Shown here one piece after another: positions 39,846-48,617 of a stretch of DNA of 64,000 nt. Source of the DNA: UBA4742 sp963734965. Lineage in GTDB: Bacteria > Actinomycetota > Acidimicrobiia > Acidimicrobiales > Acidimicrobilacustridaceae. Position 1 is the stretch's first letter. Each line of letters begins with the position of its first letter. A program made the position numbers and the translations under genes. A model generated the notes under the pieces. It ran no database searches. It was not told the DNA's origin and saw nothing but the letters and a program-made list of their open reading frames with translations. Where the stretch lies: positions 1,922,001 to 1,986,000 of the forward strand of contig CAVTJK010000004.1 of the NCBI GenBank assembly GCA_963734965.1. The letters run 5' to 3'.

Positions 39846-42800
39846 ATGTCCTCGGGGCCCGCGTCCTACGCTCGTTCCGATGCCGTCGCCGATCCGTTCG
39901 CCCCGATGATGGACACGGCAGCAGACGTCGGGATGGCGACGATCCAGATCACGCTGCTCGGCCGCTTCGAGGTGACGGTCGACACCGTGGCCGTGGTCGA
40001 CCGCGCCTGGAAGCGCCGTCAGGCCGCGGCCCTGGTCAAGGTGCTGGCCATGGCGCCCGGCCGACGCCTGCACCGCGAGCAGCTCATCGATCTCATCTGG
40101 CCGCAGGACACGATCGACGAGGCCGCGCCCAAGCTCCACAAGGCCGCCCACTTCGCCCGGCGGGCGATCGCCCTCCCCAACTCGGTCGTGCTCCGCGGTG
40201 ACAACGTCGTGTTGCTGCCCGACGCGGAGGTGAGCGTCGACGTCGTCGAGTTCGACGACCTGGCCCGCCAGGCCCTGGCCGACGACGACGTCGCCACCGC
40301 CCGCGAGGCCCTCGCCCTCTACGGCGGCGACCTCCTGCCCGAAGATCGCTACGACACGTGGGCCGACGATCGCCGCGAGCAGCTGCGGCTCCGCCACCTG
40401 GACCTGTTGCGCCTCGACAGCCGTTGGGACACCGTGATCGAGCTCGATCCGAGCGACGAGCGGGCCCATCTGGCGCTCATGCACGCTCACGCGGCCAAGG
40501 GCGATCGCCACGCCGCCCTGCGTCAGTACGAGCGCATGGACCGCACGCTGCGCCGCGAACTGGGCGTTGCCCCGGGCGCCGCGGCGACGACGTTGCGCGA
40601 CCGCCTGCTGGCCGAGCACGAGGCCTTCCCCCAGCGCGACGACACGTTGATCGGCCGCGACGCCGAGCTGGCCGTGGCCGAGCGCGCCCTGCTCGACTCG
40701 GCCGCCGGTCACAGCCGCACGCTCCTCGTGGTCGGGCCGGCCGGCGTGGGCAAGTCGGCGTTGCTGACGGCCATCACGGCGCGCGCCCAGGAGCTGGACT
40801 TCCGCTTCGGTCACGGCACGTCAGCGCCCGTCGAAGGCGCGTGGCCGTACGCGCCGGTCGTGGAAGCCCTGGCCGATGTGTGCCGGCGTCACCCGGCGCT
40901 GCTCGACGGTCTGGCCGATCACCACCGCGAGGAGATCGACCGCGCGCTGGCCGGTGTCGAGATCTCCTGGACCGGGAGCGGCTCGCACCAACGTCTCTTC
41001 GTCGCCGCCGGCGAGCTCGTCCGCCTGGCCTCGGCCACCACGGGCCTCCTGCTGACCATCGACGACCTGCACGACGCCGACGATGCCAGCCTCCGCCTGG
41101 TCCACTACCTGGCCCGCTCCACGACCGCTCGAGCGCGTGTGCATCGTGCTCGCCCATCGCCCGGCACCCATCAGCGAGACCCTGGCCGAGACCCGCCAGA
41201 GCCTCATCGACCGCCACGGGGCGACGACCATCGAGCTCGGTCCGCTCCGCACCGACGAGATCGCCACACTGGTGCGCCGCCAGATGCCCGAACCCGAGCC
41301 GGAGCTGGTCGAGCAGATCACGGCCTTGAGCCGGGGACTCCCGTTCGCCGTCAACGAGCTGGCCCGGCGGGCGGCCAACGAGCCGCAGTGGGTGCAGGCG
41401 CTCGACGCCAACATGATCGGTGGGATCGACCAGGGGACCCGCGAGGTCCTGCAACGGGTCGCGGTCGTCGGATCGTCGTTCGACACCGACGAGTTCGTCG
41501 CCCTCTCGGGCCGATCCGAGGACGAAGCCTTCGACCACCTCGACCAGGCCCTCGCCGCGCTGATCGTCGAACCCGCCAGCACGGGCTACCGCTTCCGGCA
41601 CGGCCTCGTCCGCGACGCGCTCCTCGACGACGTGGCTCCGCACCGGCGGCGCCAGATCCATCGCGACGCCGCCGCTCGGCTCATCGAGCTCGACGCCTCG
41701 GCCTCACGCGTCGGGCATCACCTCCTCGAGTCGGGTGCCACCGCCGACGCGGTCCCGTACCTGCTGCGGGCGGCCGAGACCGAGGCGGCGATCGGCGCCT
41801 ACCGCGACGCGCTGGCCCTGGTCGACGCGGTCCGCCCGCACGCCACCGGAGCCCACCGGGCGATCGCGCTGTCGCTGCGGGGCGATCTGCTCAACGCCAT
41901 GGGCGACCCGATCGCGATCTCGGCCTACCGAGAGGCGCTCGACGAAGCCGAAGGCGACGCGGTGCGCTCGCTGCGGGTCCGCCTGGCGCGAAGCGCGGTG
42001 ATGTCAGGCGACCTCGAGACGACCGCGGCCGCCCTCGAGGGGCTCGAGACCGACGGCGGCGACCATGACGCCGACATCCTGCTCGCCCGGGCCAAGTACG
42101 CCTACTTCACCTCCGACTTCGAGACGGCCCAAGCCGCGGTCACCGAGGCCCAGCGGCTCGTGCTGGCCGGCGAGCCCGACTGGAAGGTGCTCGACCTGGT
42201 GACCGTCCAAGGGCTGCTCGCCCACCGCAGCGGAGAGTGGTTCGATCGAATGCGACTCGAGCTGAGGCTGACTCGCGAGAACCCCGAGATCGCCAATGCC
42301 ATCTTCGACGGCTACCTCTGCGCCGCCGAGTACATGCTCTACGGGCCGACGCCCTACGCCGAGGTCATCAGCGTGGCTCGCGACCTGCAGAAGACCGCCC
42401 GTCGCAGCGGCGCGCTGCGCGCCGCCGCCTTCGCCTCGGCCTTGATCGGCGAAGCGGCACTCCTCTCTGGCGACCTGCCGTTGGCCGCCGCCGAGCTGAC
42501 CGAAGCGAGCGATCTGCACCGCGACGTCGGATCCTCCGCCGGCGAGGCGCTCTCGTTGCAGCGGCTCGCCGAGGTGCGCGTCACCGAGGGCGACGACGTG
42601 GCGGCGCGGCAGTTGCTGGCCCACGCCCTGCCCCTGGCTCGTTCGTCGATCATCGCCAAGCACCTGTTGCATCGGGTGTTCGGCACGATGATCCTCGCCA
42701 CCTCCGATCCGCTCGAGGCCCGAGCCATCGTCGACCGGGCCGAGTCGACGCTCGGTTGGGACGATCAGTGCGCCTTCTGCTCGATCATGTTCTCGATTCC

Positions 42801-43056
42801 GGCCACCCTGGCCTGCGTGCGAGCCGACGACCTCCCCGGTGCGCAGCGGCTGCTGGCCATGGCGGAGCGGTCCGGGGTCATGTGGCAGGGAACGTCGTGG
42901 GAAGCCGCCATCGCCGAGGCCGAAGCGGCGGTGGCCGGCGCCACCGGCGACCGGGACACGGCTCGCCAGCGGATGCAGGCGGCCGCCGACCAGTTCCAAC
43001 GCGCCGGCCAGCCCCTCGACGCCCAGCGGTGCCATCACGCCATGGCCGCGCTCTGA
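39846..43056 (+). CDS. SARP-type AAA/TPR transcriptional activator, frameshifted
   Basis: About 1070 residues: an OmpR-like winged helix (about 30-115: ITLLGRFEVTVDTVAV, RRQAAALVKVLAMAPGRRL), a bacterial transcriptional activation domain (about 120-265: EFDDLARQALADDDVATARE, RQYERMDRTLRRELGVAP), an AAA ATPase with Walker A VGPAGVGKSALL (about 296-307) and Walker B LLLTIDDLHDAD (about 401-412), and C-terminal helical TPR repeats. There is no LuxR domain. This is the large SARP architecture known from antibiotic-pathway activators. A +1 shift near 41110-41140 (after LARSTTA) splits it. ATG 39846 fits a leaderless start from the box pair just upstream; ATG 39906 and 39933 are alternatives. Confidence 0.85.
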
Positions 43057-43224
43057 CCCGTCACAACCCGGCCTGACGGTCACCACGTCCCGATCGCGAC
43101 CGAGCTGGGCGGCCGCTAGCCCGCGATACCGAGCTCGGCCGCTCGCGATCAGACTGATGCCGGGCGCGATCGAGCTGGGCCGCGGCGTGGCCACGGCCCA
43201 GCGACGATCGCGTCGAGCACCGGA

Positions 43225-43626
43225 TCAAGCCGGCGGGGCGAACAGCTCGAGGGCGATGTTGTCGGGATCGCGAAACGACAGTCCCGAGCCGTAGTGGGCG
43301 TCGACGATCTCGCCGTGCTCGATTCCGAGCGCGTCGAGGCGGGCGGCCCAATCGACCAACTCGTCACGGCTGGCGAAGCCGAAGGAGATGTGGTCGAGGC
43401 CGGGGCGGCGCTCGTCGAACTGGTCCTTGCTGTTGAGGTCCGGGAAGCCGTGCAGCCCGAGCATCGTGGCGCCGATGGCGTACACGATGTGGTGGAACGG
43501 GCCGGTGTCCTCGTCGAGGACGGGCTCGACTCCGAGGACCTTGGTGTACCAGGCCTCGCTGACCTCGAGATCGGTCACGGTCACGGCAACGTGACCGATG
43601 GCCGGCATGGTTGTGGGGGTAGCCAC
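43225..43626 (-). CDS. VOC family protein under SARP-like control
   Basis: An intact 133-residue VOC protein starting at GTG 43626, with a strong AAAGGAG six bases upstream. It begins VATPTTMPAIGHVAVTVTDL, has AWYTKVLGVEPV, LDHISFGFASRDELVDW and ends LSFRDPDNIALELFAPP, giving the paired VOC modules with the closing Glu metal ligand. It is convergent with the SARP-type gene and carries a near-perfect copy of its box pair in its own promoter. This suggests a part in the same pathway, either as a metal-dependent tailoring enzyme or as a binding/resistance protein. Confidence 0.85.
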   Translation of the reverse strand: MATPTTMPAIGHVAVTVTDLEVSEAWYTKVLGVEPVLDEDTGPFHHIVYAIGATMLGLHGFPDLNSKDQFDERRPGLDHISFGFASRDELVDWAARLDALGIEHGEIVDAHYGSGLSFRDPDNIALELFAPPA

Positions 43627-43662
43627 GGGGGTCTCCTTTGGGGTGGCGTCATTGACCCGGTG

Positions 43663-43696
43663 ACCGTACGAACCGCCCCTTCCCCGATCCTTCCCC
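43663..43696 (-). promoter_or_regulatory. SARP-like box pair and -10 upstream of the VOC gene
   Basis: On the minus strand: GGGGAAGG (43696-43689), ATC, GGGGAAGG (43685-43678), nine bases, then TACGGT (43668-43663), a TAnnnT -10. The element is nearly identical to the one before the SARP-type gene, 3.9 kb away, with the same 11-bp period and nine-base gap. A start near 43656 gives a 30-base leader with its SD. Confidence 0.65.
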
Positions 43697-43747
43697 TGCT
43701 CTCCCTCGACCCCGCTCGACGTCCACGAGCCAGCCGCGGCGGAACGT

Positions 43748-44585
43748 TCAGGCGACGACGTCGAAGGCCTCGGCCAAGCCGCCGAGCATCCATCGATCGG
43801 CGGGTGCGAGCTCGACGTCGAGCGGACGACGGAAGCTGAGCGCCTCGACCAGAGCGACCGCGTCACCACCCAGTCGAGCCGCCGACGTCGGAGCTGATCC
43901 GTCGTGGACCGTGACGGTCGGGCCGAGATCGATCACGAGGTGCACGTCGGGGTCGGTCGCGTCGATGGCGAGCGTTCCGGTCCGTCCCGGGCCGTGCACG
44001 GCGAGGAACATGGGGCTGAGGGCGGCGGCGTAACGCAGCGACACGGCCACCTCATCGGCCTCGACGACAGGAGCCAGACCGAGCGGGAGCAGGATGTCGC
44101 GCTCGTGGACCCACGAGTCCCACAGCGCGTGGGCCACGACCGCGCAGCTCGGGATGTGACCAGGAGGTCCTTCGGACGAGCGCCTGCCATTCGGCGTCGG
44201 TCATGCCGGCGACGGCGGCATCCAATGCGACGTTGCTCTGGTTGAACTCGGCCAGCGCCTCGGCCGGAGCCTGGTCGGGCCCGTCGGCGACCATCTGGGC
44301 CGGCGTGGCCACCGGATCGAAGCCCATGAGGTAGCGGGTCGGGCTTCCATCTCGGCCCGAGGTCAGCGAGATCGCCCAGAACTGGTTGGCCGTCGTGAGA
44401 TGGGCGATCACGTCCTGCACCGACCATCCCTCGCACCGAGTCGGACTGGCCCACTGCGCGTCGTCGAGCCGGACCAGCTCGTCGGCCAGGCGGTGGCGTT
44501 GGCGCACCATCGCCGCGGCGGGATCGCCGATCGGGATCTCCCACCGCAACAGCTCCGGTCCGTCGTATCGAGGTGTCAGCTGCAC
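43748..44585 (-). CDS. DinB-like/maleylpyruvate isomerase N-terminal family protein, frameshifted
   Basis: About 275 residues of the TIGR03083-like mycothiol-dependent group. GTG 44585 begins VQLTPRYDGPELL. The N-terminal four-helix bundle has QRHRLADELVRLDDAQWASP and GWSVQDVIAHLTTANQF with the conserved metal His; the C-terminal part, in the next frame, has VVAHALWDSWVHERDILLP with the second metal His pair and an SCP2-like tail (ALSFRRPLDVELAP). A single +1 shift near 44140-44160 separates the two. Members use mycothiol in thiol-transfer reactions; the substrate is unknown. Confidence 0.7.
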
Positions 44586-44668
44586 GCTCAGACCGTAGTT
44601 CTGCGACGGGATCGAGCTGACATCGTCGGAGTCACGGCTCGGCCGCCCAGGCGATGGCGGTGGCCAGA

Positions 44669-45031
44669 TCAGACCGCCCGACGGTGGTCAGACACTTCGC
44701 CGGCGGTGATGACGGCGGCGGAGGCGACGAGGAAGGCGATGGCGGCGACCGCCGGTCCTGACCACGCCAGCAGACCAGCGGCCACCGCGAAGACGGAGAG
44801 CTTGGCCACCAGCCGAACCGGGTAGGCGAGTCGCATCCGCGCACGCGGCGCCAGCCAGAGTCCCCACACCACCGCGGCCACCACCGGTAGCACCACGGCG
44901 GCCACGACGCGGACGACGACCGGGCCATCGGTCCTCGCCCCCGTGATCACGAGCACGGCCAACAGCGACAGCTCGTCGAGGAACACGACGACGTCCAGCG
45001 CGGTGACCGACGGCTGAGCTGACTCGTCCAT
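44669..45031 (-). CDS. Small membrane protein (DUF2568/YrdB-like)
   Basis: An intact 120-residue protein with about four predicted membrane helices: TALDVVVFLDELSLLAVLVI, VRVVAAVVLPVVAAVVWGLW, a basic interhelix loop LAPRARMRLAYPVRLVAK, LSVFAVAAGLLAWSGPAVA and AIAFLVASAAVITAGE. The WxLWxAPxAxxRL pattern is typical of DUF2568. It lies 46 bases downstream of the PQQ-propeller gene on the same strand and may be co-transcribed. Its function is unknown. Confidence 0.7.
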   Translation of the reverse strand: MDESAQPSVTALDVVVFLDELSLLAVLVITGARTDGPVVVRVVAAVVLPVVAAVVWGLWLAPRARMRLAYPVRLVAKLSVFAVAAGLLAWSGPAVAAIAFLVASAAVITAGEVSDHRRAV

Positions 45032-45077
45032 CCCGCCAGGCACTGTAGGGGGCCCGGCCAGTCGACTCGTCAGGCGA

Positions 45078-46589
45078 TCAGTGGAGGGGAAGTCGCAACG
45101 CCAACAGCTGGGCGGGGTGGGCGCCGCCGAGCGGCCAGACGATCGTGTCGCCGACCACCGCCGGCCAGGCGTTGATGACGCCCGGTGCCCTGGTAGGTCC
45201 ACTTCGTCGAGCCGTCGCGCCTCGACAGGGCCAGGAGCTTGCCGTCCTGCAGGCCGGTGAACACCAGGTCGCCGATCACCGTCGCTCCGCCCAAGCGGGT
45301 CGCCCGGCACCTTCACGTCCCATCGCACGCGTGCCGGTGGCCACGTCGATGGCGACCACCTCGCCGTCCATCGTCCCGATCGTGCCCTGGAACCCGAAGG
45401 CCTCGGGTTGGTAGGTGGTGGGCTCGTTGAGCACCGGCAGGTAGACCACGCCGTCGGCCGCCGCCGGCGGCGTCTCGACGCCGCCGAAGTCGCCGGGGAA
45501 CACCGTGATGGCCTGCGTCACGTCGCGGACCGTGTCGTTCTGGTGCTTGCCGACCGACGTCTTCCAGAGGGTCGCGGCCCGTACGCGGGTCGAGGCCGTA
45601 GACCCAGCCGTCCTTGCCGGTGCCGATCACGACGTCGCCTCGGCGGCTCGGCACCACCATCGACAGCTGGTGATCGAGGTCGAACAGGTCGTGGGGCACG
45701 GCCTGGCTGTACCAGGCCAGCCGACCGGTGGTCGCGTCGAGCGCGACCGTCGAGCTCGTGTAGAGGTCGGGCCCGGGCCGGCTCGACCCGCTCGGGAACC
45801 CGGGCGCGCCCAGGGAACGGCGCCGGGTTGCCCGTACCCCAGTAGACGAGCCCGGTGCGCACGTCGATGGCCGGCGGGTACCACGCCCCGCCCCCGGAGT
45901 TGATGCGTCGGGTTGCCCCACAGGTCATCGCCCTTGACCGTGTTGAACGTCCAGGCCGTGCGTGCCGTCGCGCTCGTTCAGGGCGAAGACCACACCGGCG
46001 TCACCGCCGTGGTAGATGCCGTTGAGGCTGACCGGTACGGTCGCCGCGTACACCTTGCCCCGGTAGGTGGTGGGCTGGATGTCGATGCCGAGGGTGGCCG
46101 TGCCCACCACGGTCGAGCGCCACACCTCGGCCCCGGTGCCGGTGTCGAGGGCCACGATGTCGCCGCGGCCGGCGACGGCGAACACCTTGCCGTGGTCGAC
46201 GGCCACGCCGTTGGGCCCGATCATCGGCCGGCCGTTGTCGGACTGGTCGCTCATCCAGACCAGCGCGCCGGTGCGCAGGTCGAACTTGCGGACGTGCCCG
46301 GACAGGTCCTCGAGGTAGACGCGCGCCGTCCGACGACGATCGGCGTCGGTCGAGGCGTTGCCGAACGTGCCCAGACCGTCCAACGGAGACGACCAGGCGA
46401 CCTGCAGCTGGTCGACGTCGCGGGACGTGATGGGCGAGCGCGACGCGTTGCGGGTGTTGCCCAGGTCACCGTTCGGAAGCGGCCAGTCCGCCCTCGGATG
46501 ACCCGGGCCACCGGGACCGAACGGCCACGGCTGGCAGGCCGCCACCACCAACATCATCACGCCCACCGAGCGCGACGAACCCGACCCAT
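45078..46589 (-). CDS. PQQ-binding-like beta-propeller lipoprotein, frameshifted
   Basis: About 500 residues. Reading across frames gives repeated propeller blades: VYLEDLSGHVRKFDLRTGAL, GKVFAVAGRGDIVALDTGTG, GLVYWGTGNPAP, VALDATTGRLAWYSQAVPHD, GVVYLPVLNEPTT and LVFTGLQDGKLLALSRRDGS. These match quinoprotein dehydrogenase-like proteins; PQQ binding itself is not shown. ATG 46589, placed right after GAGGGGGAG, starts MGRVRRARWA and must shift by +1 to reach VMMLVVAACQPW with its lipobox; ATG 46557 would avoid the shift but lack the basic n-region. At least six frame changes are present. The stop TGA is at 45078-45080. Confidence 0.7.
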
Positions 46590-47252
46590 CTCCCCCTCGT
46601 GTTCCCCATGGCGACGGATCGTAGGCGACCCGCCGAGTCCCCGTCCCGAGCGTGGGTCAGCGGACAGAGCTGACTCCGCGACGCGGGTCTCCCCTCCCAC
46701 GTCAGCGAAGCGGGGGACGCCGGCTTCGAGCTCGACGCGGGCCGCCTTGGCCGTGTAGCTGATGGCGTGGTACCAGCCGGCCAGCATGAGGAGATCGAGG
46801 AGCTCGGCCTCCGTGAAGACGCGAGCCAGTCGCGTCCAGAGCTCGTCGCCGATGTCCGAGTCATCGTGGAGTGCGTCGGTGGCCTCGATGACCAGGCGGT
46901 CTCGCTCGTCGGACCAGCACGGATCGGTCGAGCGCCCGTAGGTGAGCGAGGCGATCTGCGGCGTCGTCAACCCGACTCGCTCGGCGAAGAAGGCCACATG
47001 GACGCCCCACTCGTACTCGCATCCGCAGCGGGCGCACGTCCGGTCGATCACGAGCTCGCGGTCGCGCATCGACAACGACAGCTGCTTGTTCAGCTCGTAG
47101 CCGCCCCAGCCGCGCATGGCCTCAGCCATGGCCAGGTTGCGCACGAAGGTGCGAAACAGCAGCAAGGGCGGCGCCCCCGGCGGCATCATCGCCTCGAGGC
47201 ACGAGGCAACCTCGGGTTCATAGGGGGGCTCCACCACGTCGATCCGGCTCAT
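46557..47252 (-). CDS. Carboxymuconolactone decarboxylase/AhpD-family protein
   Basis: A 231-residue frame starting ATG 47252. The CMD core is LLLFRTFVRNLAMAEAMRGW, then LSMRDRELVIDRTCARCGCEYEWGVHV with the CxxC-type pair and His of AhpD-like proteins, and a helix LLDLLMLAGWYHAISYTAKAA. Such proteins are peroxidase-like or decarboxylases of ring-fission lactones. The last 45 residues beyond RFADVGG are of poor quality, so the natural stop may lie near 46690 and be hidden by a frameshift. As drawn, it overlaps the start of the PQQ-propeller gene. It is divergent from the HxlR regulator. Confidence 0.75.
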   Translation of the reverse strand: MSRIDVVEPPYEPEVASCLEAMMPPGAPPLLLFRTFVRNLAMAEAMRGWGGYELNKQLSLSMRDRELVIDRTCARCGCEYEWGVHVAFFAERVGLTTPQIASLTYGRSTDPCWSDERDRLVIEATDALHDDSDIGDELWTRLARVFTEAELLDLLMLAGWYHAISYTAKAARVELEAGVPRFADVGGETRVAESALSADPRSGRGLGGSPTIRRHGEHEGEMGRVRRARWA

Positions 47253-47273
47253 GTCATCGATCCTCTCGGCCTA

Positions 47274-47316
47274 CGTTTCGAATTCAGCAACGCCAGGGTA
47301 CGGTAGCGTTTCGATT
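47274..47316. promoter_or_regulatory. Direct repeat CGTTTCGAWT between CMD and HxlR genes
   Basis: CGTTTCGAAT (47274-47283) and CGTTTCGATT (47307-47316) repeat with 33-bp centre spacing, three helical turns, in the 91-base AT-enriched gap between the divergent CMD and HxlR genes. This suits two bound HxlR dimers controlling both promoters. Binding is inferred only from position. Confidence 0.45.
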
Positions 47317-47343
47317 ATCGCAACAGCCAACCGGGAGACGGCA

Positions 47344-47688
47344 ATGAGTCGACGCTCGACACCCCGTCCGGGCCGTCCTGTTCGGGGATCCACCACCGGT
47401 CGCCCGCTGATGGCCGCGATGGACCTGCTCGGACGCCGATGGGCCCTGCGGATCCTCTGGGAGCTGCGAGACGGCCCGATCGGCGCTCGGGCCCTGATGA
47501 GTCGATGTGACGACGTGTCATCGAGCGTCCTCTACGAACGGCTCCGCGAGCTGACCGACGCCGACCTCGTGACCAACGGCGAGGACGGCTACCGCCTCAC
47601 TCCGCTCGGCACCCAGCTCGGAGCGGCCCTGGAACCACTGGATGTGTGGGCCACGCGATGGGCGAAATCGCGAGGGTCGGCTCGCTGA
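47344..47688 (+). CDS. HxlR-family winged-helix regulator
   Basis: A 114-residue regulator with ATG 47344 after GGGAGAC. The HxlR core is TGRPLMAAMDLLGRRWALRI, LWELRDGPIGARALMSRCDD, SSSVLYERLRELTDADLV and YRLTPLGTQLGAALEPL; the recognition helix SVLYERLREL is typical. Cys35-like residue (SRCDD) could allow redox sensing, as in some family members, but this is only a guess. It is divergent from the CMD/AhpD gene and probably regulates it. Downstream lies a sugar-kinase-type gene with little spacing. Confidence 0.85.
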   Translation: MSRRSTPRPGRPVRGSTTGRPLMAAMDLLGRRWALRILWELRDGPIGARALMSRCDDVSSSVLYERLRELTDADLVTNGEDGYRLTPLGTQLGAALEPLDVWATRWAKSRGSAR

Positions 47689-47705
47689 CGGCGCGACGCT
47701 GTCTC

Positions 47706-48617
47706 GTGCTCGACCTTCCCCCTGCGGTGCGGAACGAGGCCATTGCGGTCGGCGCCGCCGCGTGGCTCGACGACCTCCCCGGGCTGATCGCCGAGCTCGA
47801 GCTCGAGTGGGGCATCGCCGTCGGCGCTGCCTACCAGGACGCGACCGAGGCGTTCGTCGCCGAGGCCACGCTCGACGACGGCCGACCGGCCGTGCTGAAG
47901 CTGGTCGTCCCACGCGACGGCGAGGCCGCGGCCCATGAGATCGCGGTGCTTCGCATCACCGACGGCAAGGGCTGTGCGCAGCTGTTGCGCCACGACGTCG
48001 AGCGCGGCGCCCTCCTGCTCGAACGGTTGGGACGATCGCTCCACGATCTCGCCCTGCCGCTGCGGCTCCGCCACGAGATCCTTTGCCAGAGCGCGGCCCA
48101 GGTGTGGCGGCCGGTGCCCGACTGCGCCCTACCGACAGGTGCTGACAAGGGACGACTGCTCATCGATCTCATCACGACTCAGTGGGACGAGCTCGAGCGA
48201 CCCTGTTCGGAGCGGGCGATCGACCACGCCGTCAGTTGTGCCTCCCGTCGCATCGACGCCCACGACGACGAGCGAGCGGTGCTGGTGCACGGCGACGTGC
48301 ATCAGTGGAACGTGCTCGAAGCCGAGGTCGGGTACAAGCTCGTCGATCCCGACGGGCTGCAGGCCGAGCCCGAGTACGACCTCGGGATCATCATGCGCGA
48401 GGACCCGCTCGAGCTCCTCGACGGCGACCCGATGGTGCGCGCCCGCTGGCTTGCGGCCCGCACCGGCCTCGACGCCACCGCCATCTGGGAATGGGGCGTC
48501 GTCGAGCGAGTGTCGACCGGCCTGCTGTGCGCCCAGATCGACATGCAACCGATCGCCAGTCAGATGCTCGCCGCCGCCGACCACATCGCGGCCGATCAGA
48601 GGAACCTGTCGACGTAG
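47706..48617 (+). CDS. Aminoglycoside/hydroxyurea-type phosphotransferase
   Basis: A 303-residue kinase-fold protein of the streptomycin 6-kinase/APH(6) family. GTG 47706 begins VLDLPPAVRNEAIAVGAAAWL, as in family members, and avoids overlap with HxlR; the frame is open to 47646. Seen: EATLDDGRPAVLKLVVPRD with the ATP-binding Lys, VLVHGDVHQWNVL (Brenner catalytic loop HGDxHxxN) and LVDPDGLQAEPEYDLG with the metal-binding Asp. Actinobacterial chromosomal members often have no proven antibiotic substrate, so resistance should not be assumed. The last 22 bases overlap the end of the opposite-strand sulfotransferase. Confidence 0.85.
   Translation: MLDLPPAVRNEAIAVGAAAWLDDLPGLIAELELEWGIAVGAAYQDATEAFVAEATLDDGRPAVLKLVVPRDGEAAAHEIAVLRITDGKGCAQLLRHDVERGALLLERLGRSLHDLALPLRLRHEILCQSAAQVWRPVPDCALPTGADKGRLLIDLITTQWDELERPCSERAIDHAVSCASRRIDAHDDERAVLVHGDVHQWNVLEAEVGYKLVDPDGLQAEPEYDLGIIMREDPLELLDGDPMVRARWLAARTGLDATAIWEWGVVERVSTGLLCAQIDMQPIASQMLAAADHIAADQRNLST

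Noticed and set aside
43101..43180. Three degenerate copies of CGAGCTGGGC after the SARP-type gene
   Set aside because: Irregular spacing and common high-GC words; no clear hairpin or operator, so likely compositional.
47706..48617. Aminoglycoside resistance gene
   Set aside because: The fold is clear, but chromosomal actinobacterial members commonly have unknown substrates and there is no mobile context, so resistance is not claimed.
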